DNA of 64,000 nt from Pedobacter sp. HDW13 (GTDB taxonomy: Bacteria; Bacteroidota; Bacteroidia; Sphingobacteriales; Sphingobacteriaceae), in NCBI RefSeq assembly GCF_011303555.1, contig NZ_CP049868.1, positions 2,108,001 to 2,172,000 of the forward strand. The letters are read 5' to 3'. The first letter of the stretch is position 1; every line of letters starts with the position of its first letter. Positions 30,178 to 39,293 of the stretch are shown piece after piece. A program made the translations under genes and the position numbers. The notes under the pieces were generated by a model that saw nothing but the letters and a program-made list of their open reading frames with translations, made no database searches and was not told the origin of the DNA.

Positions 30178-30218
30178 ATAAGGTTAGTTCATCCTTTTAC
30201 GGAAAGAACTAACCTTAT
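30178..30218 (+). terminator. Hairpin terminator after the DUF2264 gene
   Basis: Stem of 13 bp, ATAAGGTTAGTTC with GAACTAACCTTAT, ending the GH88-DUF2264 transcript. The T tract is weak (GTGTTTTAG). Confidence 0.65.
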
Positions 30219-30269
30219 GTGTTTTAGCAGGCTTCAATCGCCGCTCATTAACGATGGTGCCCACATCGG

Positions 30270-30370
30270 CGCCACCCTGAACTTCCGTCCGGTCGGTCGG
30301 ACGGGTGTTTTTAGGCTCTTTTCTTAACTAATGTACATTTGAGAGATGCTGAAATAAATTCAGCATGACG
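30270..30370. repeat. MITE-like hairpin repeat, copy 3, with a small insertion
   Basis: Shares CCACCCTGAACTT at the left and GAGAGATGCTGAAATAAATT...CAGCATGACG at the right with copy 1. The left arm is interrupted by a palindromic CCGTCCGGTCGGTCGGACGG. The right flank GGATTGGGTTTCTCTGCACCCTGCTA is also nearly the same as the flank of copy 1. The remaining gap to 30516 has no recognisable feature. Confidence 0.65.
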
Positions 30371-30516
30371 GATTGGGTTTCTCTGCACCCTGCTATCCGG
30401 CATAGGAGATCACAGCCAGAAACCCTTCGGGAAAGCTCACACCTCTACAATCAACTCCTTATTACTCTTAAGTTGTTTATAGATTTGTTTTGTGTCAGAC
30501 ATTTATATTCGTGCAA

Positions 30517-31416
30517 TTAGTAATTCCAATTTAAACAACTGATATTACAGGTATATTTTGTTTTAATGGGTTTGCCCAAAATTTGAGGTGCCTCCCAGCA
30601 CTCCATGGTTAACAGCTTCCTTTTGACTAACTGTTTACAAGTAATGGAAAGATTTTCTTCCGGAAATATTACGTCTTTTACCTGTCCGTTCTCGTTTATA
30701 CTCAAAATCATCTTTAATCGGGTAGGCAAACGCCCAACCTTTGGTTCGTCCGTACATTCCCAAAGTATTGGTGTTATTTCATCAGAAAAGTATTTCATTA
30801 GCAGTACATTTTTACCTTCCTTATATACAGGGAAGGCTTCTTTTAATGGTTGAGAAATTGACTGTAAGCATAAATGAGTTATTTCAGAACTTTCCAATTG
30901 CAAACGGGCCAACGCTACCAATACATTTGCAGAAAGTATCCCCTTAAAATGCTTTGTAAAATAAGTCGTATCTGAATTAATCTGAGTAAAATTAAAAGTA
31001 AGACTATCTAAACGTTTCTTTTTCGGAGGGTAGATATGAACTTTAGCACACTTTTTAACAAGTGTTGATGTAGCAGATATCAAAGCTCCTTTGATAAAAT
31101 CAGGGGTAGCAATAACTTTGTAACCAGTATTTACATCATACCCCGTCAAATCAAGATTGATTATTTGGGTTTTGTACTCATCTATCAAATCATTAAGGTT
31201 TTCACTGGCAAAGAATATAGAATCGGCTTGCCTTGAAAGTGCTTCTACACCATAATCGCGAATCTCTGTTAATTGTTTTTTATTTAATGCTACAAAACTT
31301 TCATTCGATTGTTCTAAGGAAGCTTGTATTTTCCGGAATGATTGCACTATAGGTGAAGTACAGTTTATAATCAAAAAGCATAATAATATTAGTACGACGA
31401 ATGATGAGCGTTTCAT
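30517..31416 (-). CDS. Lipoprotein of unknown function with a TonB-like C-terminal domain
   Basis: The start at 31416 gives MKRSSFVVLILLCFLIINC, a standard lipoprotein signal; an in-frame ATG at 31440 would add eight residues. About 299 residues. Residues 25-75 look helical (QASLEQSNESF...YGVEALSRQADSIFF). The last 80 residues (LPTRLKMILSINENGQVKDVIF...KRKLLTMECWEAPQ) follow the beta-alpha-beta pattern of TonB C-terminal-like domains, with GQV.DV..... and W..P in the expected places. The gene is more AT-rich than its neighbours and has no evident partner. The function is not known. Confidence 0.7.
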   Translation of the reverse strand: MKRSSFVVLILLCFLIINCTSPIVQSFRKIQASLEQSNESFVALNKKQLTEIRDYGVEALSRQADSIFFASENLNDLIDEYKTQIINLDLTGYDVNTGYKVIATPDFIKGALISATSTLVKKCAKVHIYPPKKKRLDSLTFNFTQINSDTTYFTKHFKGILSANVLVALARLQLESSEITHLCLQSISQPLKEAFPVYKEGKNVLLMKYFSDEITPILWECTDEPKVGRLPTRLKMILSINENGQVKDVIFPEENLSITCKQLVKRKLLTMECWEAPQILGKPIKTKYTCNISCLNWNY

Positions 31417-31562
31417 TTTTTGAAGGTATATAATATCCACAAGAGTAGCAACAGTCCAATTGGCTACTTCTTTAATGAATTACAAAGTCTTTTGAATTGA
31501 TCAAAGAAAAGATAAATAATAAAAAAGGGCATGTCTCAGTGTTACTTTATCCCATATAAAAA

Positions 31563-31592
31563 AAGGAAACATCTTTTCACTAATGTTTCCTT
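31563..31592 (-). terminator. Terminator of the SnoaL-like gene
   Basis: Stem AAGGAAACAT/ATGTTTCCTT with a T tract on the minus strand (TTCCTTTTTTTT), 40 bases past the stop of the gene at 31632. Confidence 0.75.
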
Positions 31593-31631
31593 CTGTTTAT
31601 AAAGTACGCCATTTTGTAACCGTTTCTCCCC

Positions 31632-31994
31632 TTACCCCATTCGGTAAAAGAATTCATCGGCTACAATTTTACCATCTTTTACTTCGTAAACAGCTATTTC
31701 GCTCATTTTCATCCGGCCATGTTCCTTATAAGTGGCATCGATATCCATTACGATCGAAAAATGATGTTCGGCAACTATAGGGTCGGTGCAGGTAGCGCTG
31801 TGGATTTCCTGTACGCTTTCTTCCCAACGCAGGGTTTTATCCTTTACAGCGGCTTTACCTTCGGTAAGTTCCATGGGCGAACCTTTGGGCTCGCGGCTTA
31901 CAATATCATCGGCGTAAAGTTCGTCGATGGCCTGATCGTTTTTACCTTCACGGCATAGCTGTACCAGTTGGTCAGCAACTTCTTGTGTGGTCAT
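31632..31994 (-). CDS. SnoaL-like / NTF2-superfamily protein
   Basis: 120 residues from ATG 31994 (MTTQEVADQLVQLCREGKNDQAIDELYADDIVS). The longer ORF back to 32072 adds 26 residues of non-homologous look. The pattern fits the cone-shaped SnoaL/NTF2 fold: an N-terminal helix pair, YADDIVSREP, then beta strands (HHFSIVMDIDATYKEHGRMKMSEIAVYEVKDGKIVADEFFY). Such proteins are small cytosolic enzymes or ligand-binding proteins; the substrate cannot be told. It is monocistronic and ends at a good terminator. Confidence 0.8.
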   Translation of the reverse strand: MTTQEVADQLVQLCREGKNDQAIDELYADDIVSREPKGSPMELTEGKAAVKDKTLRWEESVQEIHSATCTDPIVAEHHFSIVMDIDATYKEHGRMKMSEIAVYEVKDGKIVADEFFYRMG

Positions 31995-32232
31995 AATTTT
32001 ATGTTTTTGGATATTATTCAGACAGTTGAGGCCGGCAAATTGTTTCGCCACAGCAGCAAGCTTAAAAACCAATAATAGCAGGTGTTTGCAATAAATAAGA
32101 TATAAATTGTACCTTTAGATAACATCGTATGAGGTAAAATGGAGCATGGAAAATGGATATGATCTCCTAAAGGCTTATGAACCATTGCCTATCAACCATA
32201 CCTCCCAAATGAACCATTGAACTAATAAACCA

Positions 32233-32790
32233 GTGAACCCTTTAAGCCTGATTTCGGATATAAAACGCGGGGATGAAGATGCCTTTGAGCAAGCCTATAA
32301 AAAATGGCGAAGCAAAGGCTATTATTATTTCTTACGCCGTACCGCCTCGGCAGAGGATGCAAAAGATTTACTGCAAACCACCTTTTTAAAACTCTGGCAG
32401 TATCGTAGCACTTTAAACAGTGATTATTCGCTCGATCAGCAGTTGTTTCACATTGCCCGTACCGTGTTGATTGATTACATTAGAAAAGCCAATAAACAAA
32501 AGGCCAGCCAGGTGAGTATCGAAACCACTGGCGAGGCACAGGGCGAACCCAATTACCAATCGATGGAGTTTGATACGAAGCGCCGCATGCTGCAAATTCT
32601 GAATGAAATGCCCGAACTGCGCAAAAAGGTATTTGAGCTGCATAAGCTGGAAGGCTACAGTTACAAAGAGGTAGCGGCCAAATTGGGGATTACAGAAAAA
32701 GCGGTAGATAACCATTTGGCCAAAGCGCTTAGAAAGCTTCGCAGCGATTTCCCGCTTCCCCTGTTTCTGCTTATTTTAATGTTAAAATAA
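32233..32790 (+). CDS. ECF-type sigma factor (FecI-like) of the sulfatase locus
   Basis: 185 residues from a GTG start. Region 2 is at about 18-85 (WRSKGYYYFLRRTASAEDAKDLLQTTFLKLWQYR) and region 4 at about 122-172 (MPELRKKVFELHKLEGYSYKEVAAKLGITEKAVDNHLAKALRKLR). The FecR-type anti-sigma gene follows 76 bases downstream, then a SusC/D pair, the usual layout for transporter-signalled activation. The N-terminal domain of the SusC at 34135 lacks an obvious STN domain, so signal transfer may differ from classic FecA. The C-terminus is hydrophobic, as in the sigma factor at 36. Confidence 0.92.
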   Translation: MNPLSLISDIKRGDEDAFEQAYKKWRSKGYYYFLRRTASAEDAKDLLQTTFLKLWQYRSTLNSDYSLDQQLFHIARTVLIDYIRKANKQKASQVSIETTGEAQGEPNYQSMEFDTKRRMLQILNEMPELRKKVFELHKLEGYSYKEVAAKLGITEKAVDNHLAKALRKLRSDFPLPLFLLILMLK

Positions 32791-32866
32791 TTTTTTTCAA
32801 AAAAAAGAACAAACCGCGGAGGACTTTCTGCTTTTGCTGCGTATTACCCTATAACAAATTGATATA

Positions 32867-33874
32867 ATGCCCGTAACTGAAGAACTTATAGCGAAATTTT
32901 TCATGGAGCAGTGCAGCCCTGCAGAAGCGCAGGCTGTTGCAGGCTACTTAAATGCCCATCCGGCCGTACTGGATAAGTATTTAAACGTAAGCGAATGGAA
33001 TGCAGCAATAACACATAACGATAAAACAGAATCTTTTTGGGAAGAGATATGGCAGGAAATTAAGTTGCATACCATTACGCAAAGGAGCAGGAGACTTTCG
33101 GTTTTAAAGTACGGCATTGCTGCTACTGTTGTTGCAGCCCTGGTTGTTTTTGCCGCGGCATATTTTACACGCGATACCTTAATACGGCAGTCGCAGCAAC
33201 AGGTAGTGGCTACCTTTGTGCATAAAACAATAAACAACAGCAGCTCTAAAGTTAAAGTAGTTAAAATGCCCGATGGCTCGATTATAGAATTGGCGGCAGG
33301 GGCAAAAATAGCATACGATGAACCCTTTCAGCACAATAAACGCGATATTTTACTGGAGGGCGAGGCCTTATTCAGGGTAGCAAAAGATAAAACGAAACCC
33401 TTTACCGTGTACAGCGGTCAGCTGGCTACTACCGCATTGGGCACCCGCTTTAAGGTAATTGCAGTACCAACCGCTCCCAAAACGATAGTAGAACTGTTTG
33501 AAGGAAAAGTAGTTGTAAAACAGCATGGAAAGGCTGAAACCAACAAACGGAGCTATTATTTATATCCGGGCGATAAGCTTACCTATAACAAATTAAAGAC
33601 TTCGTTTGATTTAAGCCGTAAGCAGGCGAAAATGACTAAACAACAGCAACACCTGCTTGTATTTGATAAAGTGAACCTATCGGATGTTTTCGATCAGTTG
33701 GCCAGTACCTATAACGTACACATACAGTACGCCAACGACGATTTTGAAAAGATGTATTACATTGGCAGTTTTGATCAGTCTGATTCCATACAGCATATTC
33801 TGGAGAATATTGTGAAAGTGAACGGGCTTAAACTGATTAGGCCAAACGATAACGAATATATTATTACCCGGTGA
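32867..33874 (+). CDS. FecR-family anti-sigma factor
   Basis: 335 residues: a cytoplasmic N-terminal segment (about 1-80) that would bind the sigma factor, one transmembrane helix at about 82-100 (YGIAATVVAALVVFAAAYF), a periplasmic FecR domain at about 120-225 (VKMPDGSIIELAAGAKIAYDEPF, ILLEGEALFRVAKD, TALGTRFKV), and a C-terminal DUF4974/STN-like domain (LVFDKVNLSDVFDQLASTYNVHIQY, ending NGLKLIRPNDNEYIITR). It holds the upstream sigma factor inactive until the SusC transporter signals ligand. Confidence 0.93.
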   Translation: MPVTEELIAKFFMEQCSPAEAQAVAGYLNAHPAVLDKYLNVSEWNAAITHNDKTESFWEEIWQEIKLHTITQRSRRLSVLKYGIAATVVAALVVFAAAYFTRDTLIRQSQQQVVATFVHKTINNSSSKVKVVKMPDGSIIELAAGAKIAYDEPFQHNKRDILLEGEALFRVAKDKTKPFTVYSGQLATTALGTRFKVIAVPTAPKTIVELFEGKVVVKQHGKAETNKRSYYLYPGDKLTYNKLKTSFDLSRKQAKMTKQQQHLLVFDKVNLSDVFDQLASTYNVHIQYANDDFEKMYYIGSFDQSDSIQHILENIVKVNGLKLIRPNDNEYIITR

Positions 33875-34134
33875 TAAAAAATAGCGGGGAGACTATGCAT
33901 GGTTTCTCTGCGCAATTTTAACGTATAATAACCAAAATTGATTATGAGAAACTGTTACACTTACTAACCACCAAACTGCCCTACAGGCCAACAGCACTCC
34001 ACCATGCTTTAAACCGGGCAAGGGGCTTATCGTACTGATTGAAGATCAGACTATGCCCAAAATGCCATATCACCAATATCCCGCAGCAATACTGCGCAGG
34101 ATTTGTATTGCCTAAAAAACCAAATAACTAAAAT

Positions 34135-37100
34135 ATGAAAATAAACTACTCCAAAATTAAACATCCGCTCATTGCAGGGGCCATTTTACTGCTCTGTTTG
34201 TTAATAGGCCACCCTGTTATTGCACAGCAAACCACTACGGTAAAAGGTTTGGTTACCGACGAGAAGAACCTTCCGCTACCCGGCGTATCCGTTTCGGCCA
34301 AAAACCTGAATGGCGGAGCTTTACTCAATACACAGACCGATCCGGATGGTATTTTTCAGTTTAAAGCACTGCCTGCAGGCTCGTACAGCTTCATTATCCG
34401 CTCGGTAGGTTACGAAACCCAAACCATGAGCGGCTACAGCCTTAAAGCCGGAGAGCAGATTACCATTACCGTTAAACTGAAAGAAGAAAACAGCGCACTG
34501 CAGGATGTGGTAGTAGTGGGCTTTGGCACACAGAAAAAAGTAAATTTAACCGGAGCCGTGGCTACCGTTAAAATGGACGAGATATTGGGCGAACGCCCGG
34601 TAACCAGTACCTCGCAAATTTTGCAGGGTGCATCGCCAGGTTTACAGGTAACCACCAACAGCGGTCAGCCAGGGGTTAGAAGCAATTTAAACATCAGGGG
34701 TTTTACCTCAATTAACGGCGGTTCGCCTTTGGTATTGGTTGATAATGTGGCTATGGATATGGATGATATTAATCCGAAAGACATTGCTTCTGTAACCGTA
34801 CTCAAAGATGCATCAGCATCATCTATTTATGGAGCGCGTGCAGCATTTGGGGTAATATTAATTACCACCAAGCAAGGCGGCCGCAACCAACCCATTAAAT
34901 TCGAATATTCGGGTAACCTGGCCAATACCAAGCCGAGCACTTTACCAAAAAAAACAACCGTAAGCGAGTTTGTACAGGCGCTTAGCGATTTTGGTACCAC
35001 CTCTTACTGGGCAGGGCAAAATGTAGCTACCTGGCAGGGTTTATTGCAACAATATCAGCAAAACCCCGGTCAGTTTCCGTCATCGGGTATTGCCACGCAA
35101 GGTGGTATTCAGTACCCTTTGGCACAGAGCGATTTGTACCAGTCTTTTATGCCGGGCGGCTTTGAGCAGCTTCACAACCTCTCGTTTAGCGGAGGCTCTG
35201 AAAAATCGAATTTCAGGGTATCAACCGGTTACACCAACCAGGATGGGATTATAGCCACCAAATCAGATGCTTTTACCCGCTATAACCTGAACGCCTACCT
35301 GAATACCAACCTCACTTCGAAATTAATTGCCAGCATTAATGTGCTTTATTATAACTCGGTTAGAAACACACCCAGAGATTACAATGGCCTTTTTTATAAT
35401 GCCATTACTTTTGGTCCTTATGCGCCAACAGGTTACGGCATTGCGCCAAACGGCACATCGTTACCCTACAATACCCCAAATAACATTTTAGATAAAGAGC
35501 CTTACAACATTAACAAAGACAACAACTTAAGGTTATTTGGCAAATTACAGTACAACATTGCCACCGGCCTGAAACTGAACGCCGAATACACGTTTAACCA
35601 GGTTAATACCAACCGCACCATACAAACTACCGTAAACCAATACATTAACCCGCTAAACTTTACCGTATCGCCCATTAGTGTAAACTCCAGCTATAACCGC
35701 TACAACAATGGAGTAAACTACAATGCAGTAAACGTTTACGCCAATTACAGTACCGTATTAGGGCAAAAGCACAACCTGGATGCGGTACTGGGTACCAACC
35801 AAGAGAAAAACACCGAAAACAGCTTTGAGGTTAACAGGTTAGGGGTAATCAGCCAGAGCTCGCCATCCATTTCGGGCAGTACAGGCAACATTACCAGTGC
35901 CGATGCTTTTTCTTCGTTTGCCGTTTCCGGTTATTTTGGCCGCATAAACTACAATTACGATGGCCGTTATTTGTTTGAAGCCACAGGGCGTTACGATGGT
36001 TCTTCGCGCTTTCCTTCAGGTAGCCGCTTTGGCTTTTTCCCTTCGTTCTCTGCCGGCTGGAACATCATGGGCGAATCGTTTATGAAAAACATTAAAACAA
36101 CGGTTACAGCCCTGAAAATAAGGGCGTCGTACGGGGAGATTGGCAACCAGGTAGTACTAAAATCAAATGGCGATCAGAATTATTACCCTTACATCCCCGC
36201 TTCTTCGCCAACTAACTCTACCTGGATTGATCCGATAACCGGTGTACTGCGGGTTACTGTACCGCCACCTGCACTGGTAAGTGCCAGCTTTACCTGGGAG
36301 CGCGTGCAAACCTCAAACATCGGCCTCGATTTTGGTTTCCTTAACAATCGCTTAACCGGATCGTTCGATGCCTATATCCGCAAAACACTCGGTATGTTGG
36401 CACCAAGCAACGAACTCTCGGCTATACTGGGTACTGCTGCGCCTTTACAAAACGTAGCCGATTTAAAAGTAAAAGGCTGGGAACTTAACCTAGGCTGGAA
36501 CGATAAGATAAACGAATTCAAATATTCGGTTAACTTTAATGTATCTAATAACCAGGCCTACATTACCAATTACAATAACCCGAGCGGTTTACTGAATTTT
36601 AATGCCGATGGAACCATCTCCAATTATTTTATTGGGCAGAAAATTGGCGACATATGGGGCTACGTTACCCAGGGCTACTTCGGAACAGGCGATTTTGCTG
36701 CCGGAACGCTTAATGCCAACCTGCAAAACGGAACACTGCAGCCGGGCATAGCGCCTTACCGTGGAGTGAATCAAAACCCGGGCGACATTCGCTTTGTTGA
36801 TTTAAATAACGATGGCACCATTTTTACAGGTAACAATACCCTGGCCAACCCTGGCGACCGCAGCATTATCGGTAACAGCAACCGCAGGTTCCAGTTTGGC
36901 TTTAATGGTAATGCTGCTTACAAAAATTTCGACTTCTCTTTCTTCGTTAACGGCGTGGGCAAACGCGACATCTGGATCAGCAACCAGGTTTATTTCCCTT
37001 ACCTGGATCAGTTTAGCGGTATTTATGCCCATCAGCTCGATTACTGGACACCTACCAATACCAATGCTTTTTACCCAAGATCATATTCAAACGCATCGGG

Positions 37101-37365
37101 CAATACCGGCACCAGCCGCATGGTACAAACCAAATATTTATCGAACGGTGCTTATATCCGCTTAAAAAATGTTTCGTTAGGCTATACACTACCAGCCAAA
37201 TGGTTAAAGGATAAGATGAAGGCCAGAATCTTCTTCTCGGGCGAGAACCTGATTACGCTCGATCACCTGCCCGAAGGACTGGATGCTGAAGCAACTAACC
37301 TGGGCAGCGGCGGTATTTATCCCTTTATTAAAAAATACAGTTTTGGTGCCAACATTAGCTTCTAA
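34135..37365 (+). CDS. SusC/RagA-type TonB-dependent transporter of the sulfatase locus
   Basis: 1076 residues: signal peptide to about 31 (LLIGHPVIAQQ), CarboxypepD_reg-like domain at about 33-118 (TVKGLVTDEKNLPLPGVSV), TonB-box-like VVVVGFGTQKK, plug (NIRGFTSINGGSPLVLVDN, SSIYGARAAFGVILITTK) and barrel ending KYSFGANISF. It imports an oligosaccharide with the SusD that overlaps its stop. The 260-base gap between FecR and this gene has no long ORF; an AACCAAAATTGATT-ATG there opens only a 7-codon frame and may mark a leader. Confidence 0.95.
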   Translation: MKINYSKIKHPLIAGAILLLCLLIGHPVIAQQTTTVKGLVTDEKNLPLPGVSVSAKNLNGGALLNTQTDPDGIFQFKALPAGSYSFIIRSVGYETQTMSGYSLKAGEQITITVKLKEENSALQDVVVVGFGTQKKVNLTGAVATVKMDEILGERPVTSTSQILQGASPGLQVTTNSGQPGVRSNLNIRGFTSINGGSPLVLVDNVAMDMDDINPKDIASVTVLKDASASSIYGARAAFGVILITTKQGGRNQPIKFEYSGNLANTKPSTLPKKTTVSEFVQALSDFGTTSYWAGQNVATWQGLLQQYQQNPGQFPSSGIATQGGIQYPLAQSDLYQSFMPGGFEQLHNLSFSGGSEKSNFRVSTGYTNQDGIIATKSDAFTRYNLNAYLNTNLTSKLIASINVLYYNSVRNTPRDYNGLFYNAITFGPYAPTGYGIAPNGTSLPYNTPNNILDKEPYNINKDNNLRLFGKLQYNIATGLKLNAEYTFNQVNTNRTIQTTVNQYINPLNFTVSPISVNSSYNRYNNGVNYNAVNVYANYSTVLGQKHNLDAVLGTNQEKNTENSFEVNRLGVISQSSPSISGSTGNITSADAFSSFAVSGYFGRINYNYDGRYLFEATGRYDGSSRFPSGSRFGFFPSFSAGWNIMGESFMKNIKTTVTALKIRASYGEIGNQVVLKSNGDQNYYPYIPASSPTNSTWIDPITGVLRVTVPPPALVSASFTWERVQTSNIGLDFGFLNNRLTGSFDAYIRKTLGMLAPSNELSAILGTAAPLQNVADLKVKGWELNLGWNDKINEFKYSVNFNVSNNQAYITNYNNPSGLLNFNADGTISNYFIGQKIGDIWGYVTQGYFGTGDFAAGTLNANLQNGTLQPGIAPYRGVNQNPGDIRFVDLNNDGTIFTGNNTLANPGDRSIIGNSNRRFQFGFNGNAAYKNFDFSFFVNGVGKRDIWISNQVYFPYLDQFSGIYAHQLDYWTPTNTNAFYPRSYSNASGNTGTSRMVQTKYLSNGAYIRLKNVSLGYTLPAKWLKDKMKARIFFSGENLITLDHLPEGLDAEATNLGSGGIYPFIKKYSFGANISF

Positions 37366-37412
37366 TGTCGGTAAAAACGAATAAACAAGGTACAAACCTT
37401 AAAGAAAAATTT

Positions 37413-39203
37413 ATGAAAACCCCTATCATATCCCTAACCAATATTAAGCACCTGATGTTATGCGGCATTTTGGCTGCAATAATGGGCTGCAATAAGTTAG
37501 CGCTTAAACCCGAAGGTCAGCTAACCCTCGAGAATACCCTATCTGATTACAATGGCTTTTTAACCTATTCATGGCAGTTTTACAACGCCTTTAATGGCTA
37601 TACCAACGATATGCTGGAAGACGAGCTAAACAGCGATATGTTTGCACGGGCAAATCCGAACGGGCAGTCGCAATGGATCTGGCAACAGGTTACCATTCCT
37701 TCATCTTCCGATTCGTACTCCAGGCCTTATGCCAATATCCGCACCATTAATCTGATGCTGGATAATATTGATCAATCTACACTAAATGCAGCAGATAAAG
37801 ATCACTGGCGTTGTATTGGCTATTTTTTCAGGGCTTACAACTACATTACCCTCCTTAACCTGTATGGCGATGTGCCTTACACCGAACATGCTTTAAACGA
37901 TAAATCCGAAGAATTGAGCATGCCACGTACCACACGGGATGTAGTAGCGGCCAACATTTTAAAAGACCTGCAATACGCCGAGGCAAACTTAAAAAACGGC
38001 GACGGCGATAATACCATTACAGTGCATGCCGTTAGGGCACTCCTTTCGCGCTTTGGCTTAAGAGAAGGTACCTGGCGCAAATACCACGGTTTAAGTGGCG
38101 CCAACACCTATTTACAGGCCAGTGTAGATGCTTCTACCAAACTGATGGTTACTTACCCAACACTAAACACCAACTACGACCTCGATTTTAACAGCGTATC
38201 GTTAGCAGGAGCGCCTGGAATCATCTTGTACAAAGCCTATGTAGCCAATCAGATTACCCACAGCCAATCTACCCAAACCCGCAATTCATCGGGCCGTTAC
38301 GACCTGACTAAAGCTGCTGCTGATATGTTTTTAATGAAAGATGGCGAAACCCGTTTTACAAGCCAACTGTTTCAGGGAGATAAATCGCCCTTTACCGAAT
38401 TCAGGAATAGAGACAGACGTTTGTATTATTGCGTGCCACCGCCCTTTAATGTAAATACCAATCCGCCCAGCCTTACCTTTACCTATACCACCAACCCGGT
38501 TGATACCTCGTACTTTGGTTTAATGCAGGCCATTTCGGATGGTACGCACAAAACATTGCCAACCCGCAACTGGAATGGCTTTGTGGTAAGACAGGAACCA
38601 CACTATGTAGATTTCCCGAACGGCCAGCCTTACTCGGTTACCTATACAGGTTACAGGTTTTATAAATATTACAACCAGCAGGTACAGGATGCCCAGGGGC
38701 AAGACATTAGTGATTGTCCGCTGTTTAGAATGGGCGAGGTTTTGGCCAACCATGCCGAAGCTACTTACGAACTGGGCACTTTTAGCCAGGCCGTAGCAGA
38801 TGCCACCATAAATAAACTGAGGGCAAGGGGAGCAGTAGCCGCCTTAAATTTAAGCGCAATAGCAGTCGATCCAACCCGCGACCAAAGTATAAACCCTATT
38901 TTGTGGGAGATTAGGCGCGAAAGGGCAGTAGAACTGGTGGGCGAAGGCTTTAGGTTTGACGACCTGCGCAGGTGGAAAAAAATGGAATATGCCATGAAAG
39001 AAAAACTAGGCCGTTACCTCACTAAAGGTGTAGATGTACCAACCAATAGCATTATACCAATCCAGAACGGGGCATCGGCAGGCTACATTTCTTATTTAGG
39101 AGTACCTCCGGGCACTTTTCCCGATTATTATTACCTTTATCCCATTCCATCTAATCAAATAGTGCTTAATCCTAAAATTGTACAAAACCCCGGCTGGAAA
39201 TAA
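37413..39203 (+). CDS. SusD/RagB-family lipoprotein of the sulfatase locus
   Basis: About 596 residues from ATG 37413, chosen because it gives a good lipobox (ILAAIMGC). An in-frame ATG at 37365 overlaps the SusC stop (TAATG) and would add 16 polar residues, but could still support coupled translation. SusD signatures are GYFFRAYNYITLLNLYGDVPYTE and EIRRERAVELVGEGFRFDDLRRW, ending KIVQNPGWK. It is longer than the other SusD proteins here, with a larger C-terminal ligand-facing part. Confidence 0.94.
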   Translation: MKTPIISLTNIKHLMLCGILAAIMGCNKLALKPEGQLTLENTLSDYNGFLTYSWQFYNAFNGYTNDMLEDELNSDMFARANPNGQSQWIWQQVTIPSSSDSYSRPYANIRTINLMLDNIDQSTLNAADKDHWRCIGYFFRAYNYITLLNLYGDVPYTEHALNDKSEELSMPRTTRDVVAANILKDLQYAEANLKNGDGDNTITVHAVRALLSRFGLREGTWRKYHGLSGANTYLQASVDASTKLMVTYPTLNTNYDLDFNSVSLAGAPGIILYKAYVANQITHSQSTQTRNSSGRYDLTKAAADMFLMKDGETRFTSQLFQGDKSPFTEFRNRDRRLYYCVPPPFNVNTNPPSLTFTYTTNPVDTSYFGLMQAISDGTHKTLPTRNWNGFVVRQEPHYVDFPNGQPYSVTYTGYRFYKYYNQQVQDAQGQDISDCPLFRMGEVLANHAEATYELGTFSQAVADATINKLRARGAVAALNLSAIAVDPTRDQSINPILWEIRRERAVELVGEGFRFDDLRRWKKMEYAMKEKLGRYLTKGVDVPTNSIIPIQNGASAGYISYLGVPPGTFPDYYYLYPIPSNQIVLNPKIVQNPGWK

Positions 39204-39221
39204 CAGTTTAAATACTTAACC

Positions 39222-39257
39222 CAACAATAGGAGCTTGCTAAAGGCTCCTGTTGTTTG
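39222..39257 (+). terminator. Hairpin between SusD and sulfatase genes
   Basis: Stem of about 13 bp, CAACAATAGGAGC with GCTCCTGTTGTTT (one G-T pair). It lies in the 90-base gap before the sulfatase gene. With no T tract it may attenuate transcription or protect the upstream mRNA rather than stop the transcript. Confidence 0.5.
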
Positions 39258-39293
39258 AATTACCTCAAACCAATATAATCCCGATCCTCCCTT

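Noticed and set aside
31995..32072. N-terminal extension of the SnoaL-like protein
   Set aside because: No similarity to the fold; ATG 31994 is followed directly by the first helix.
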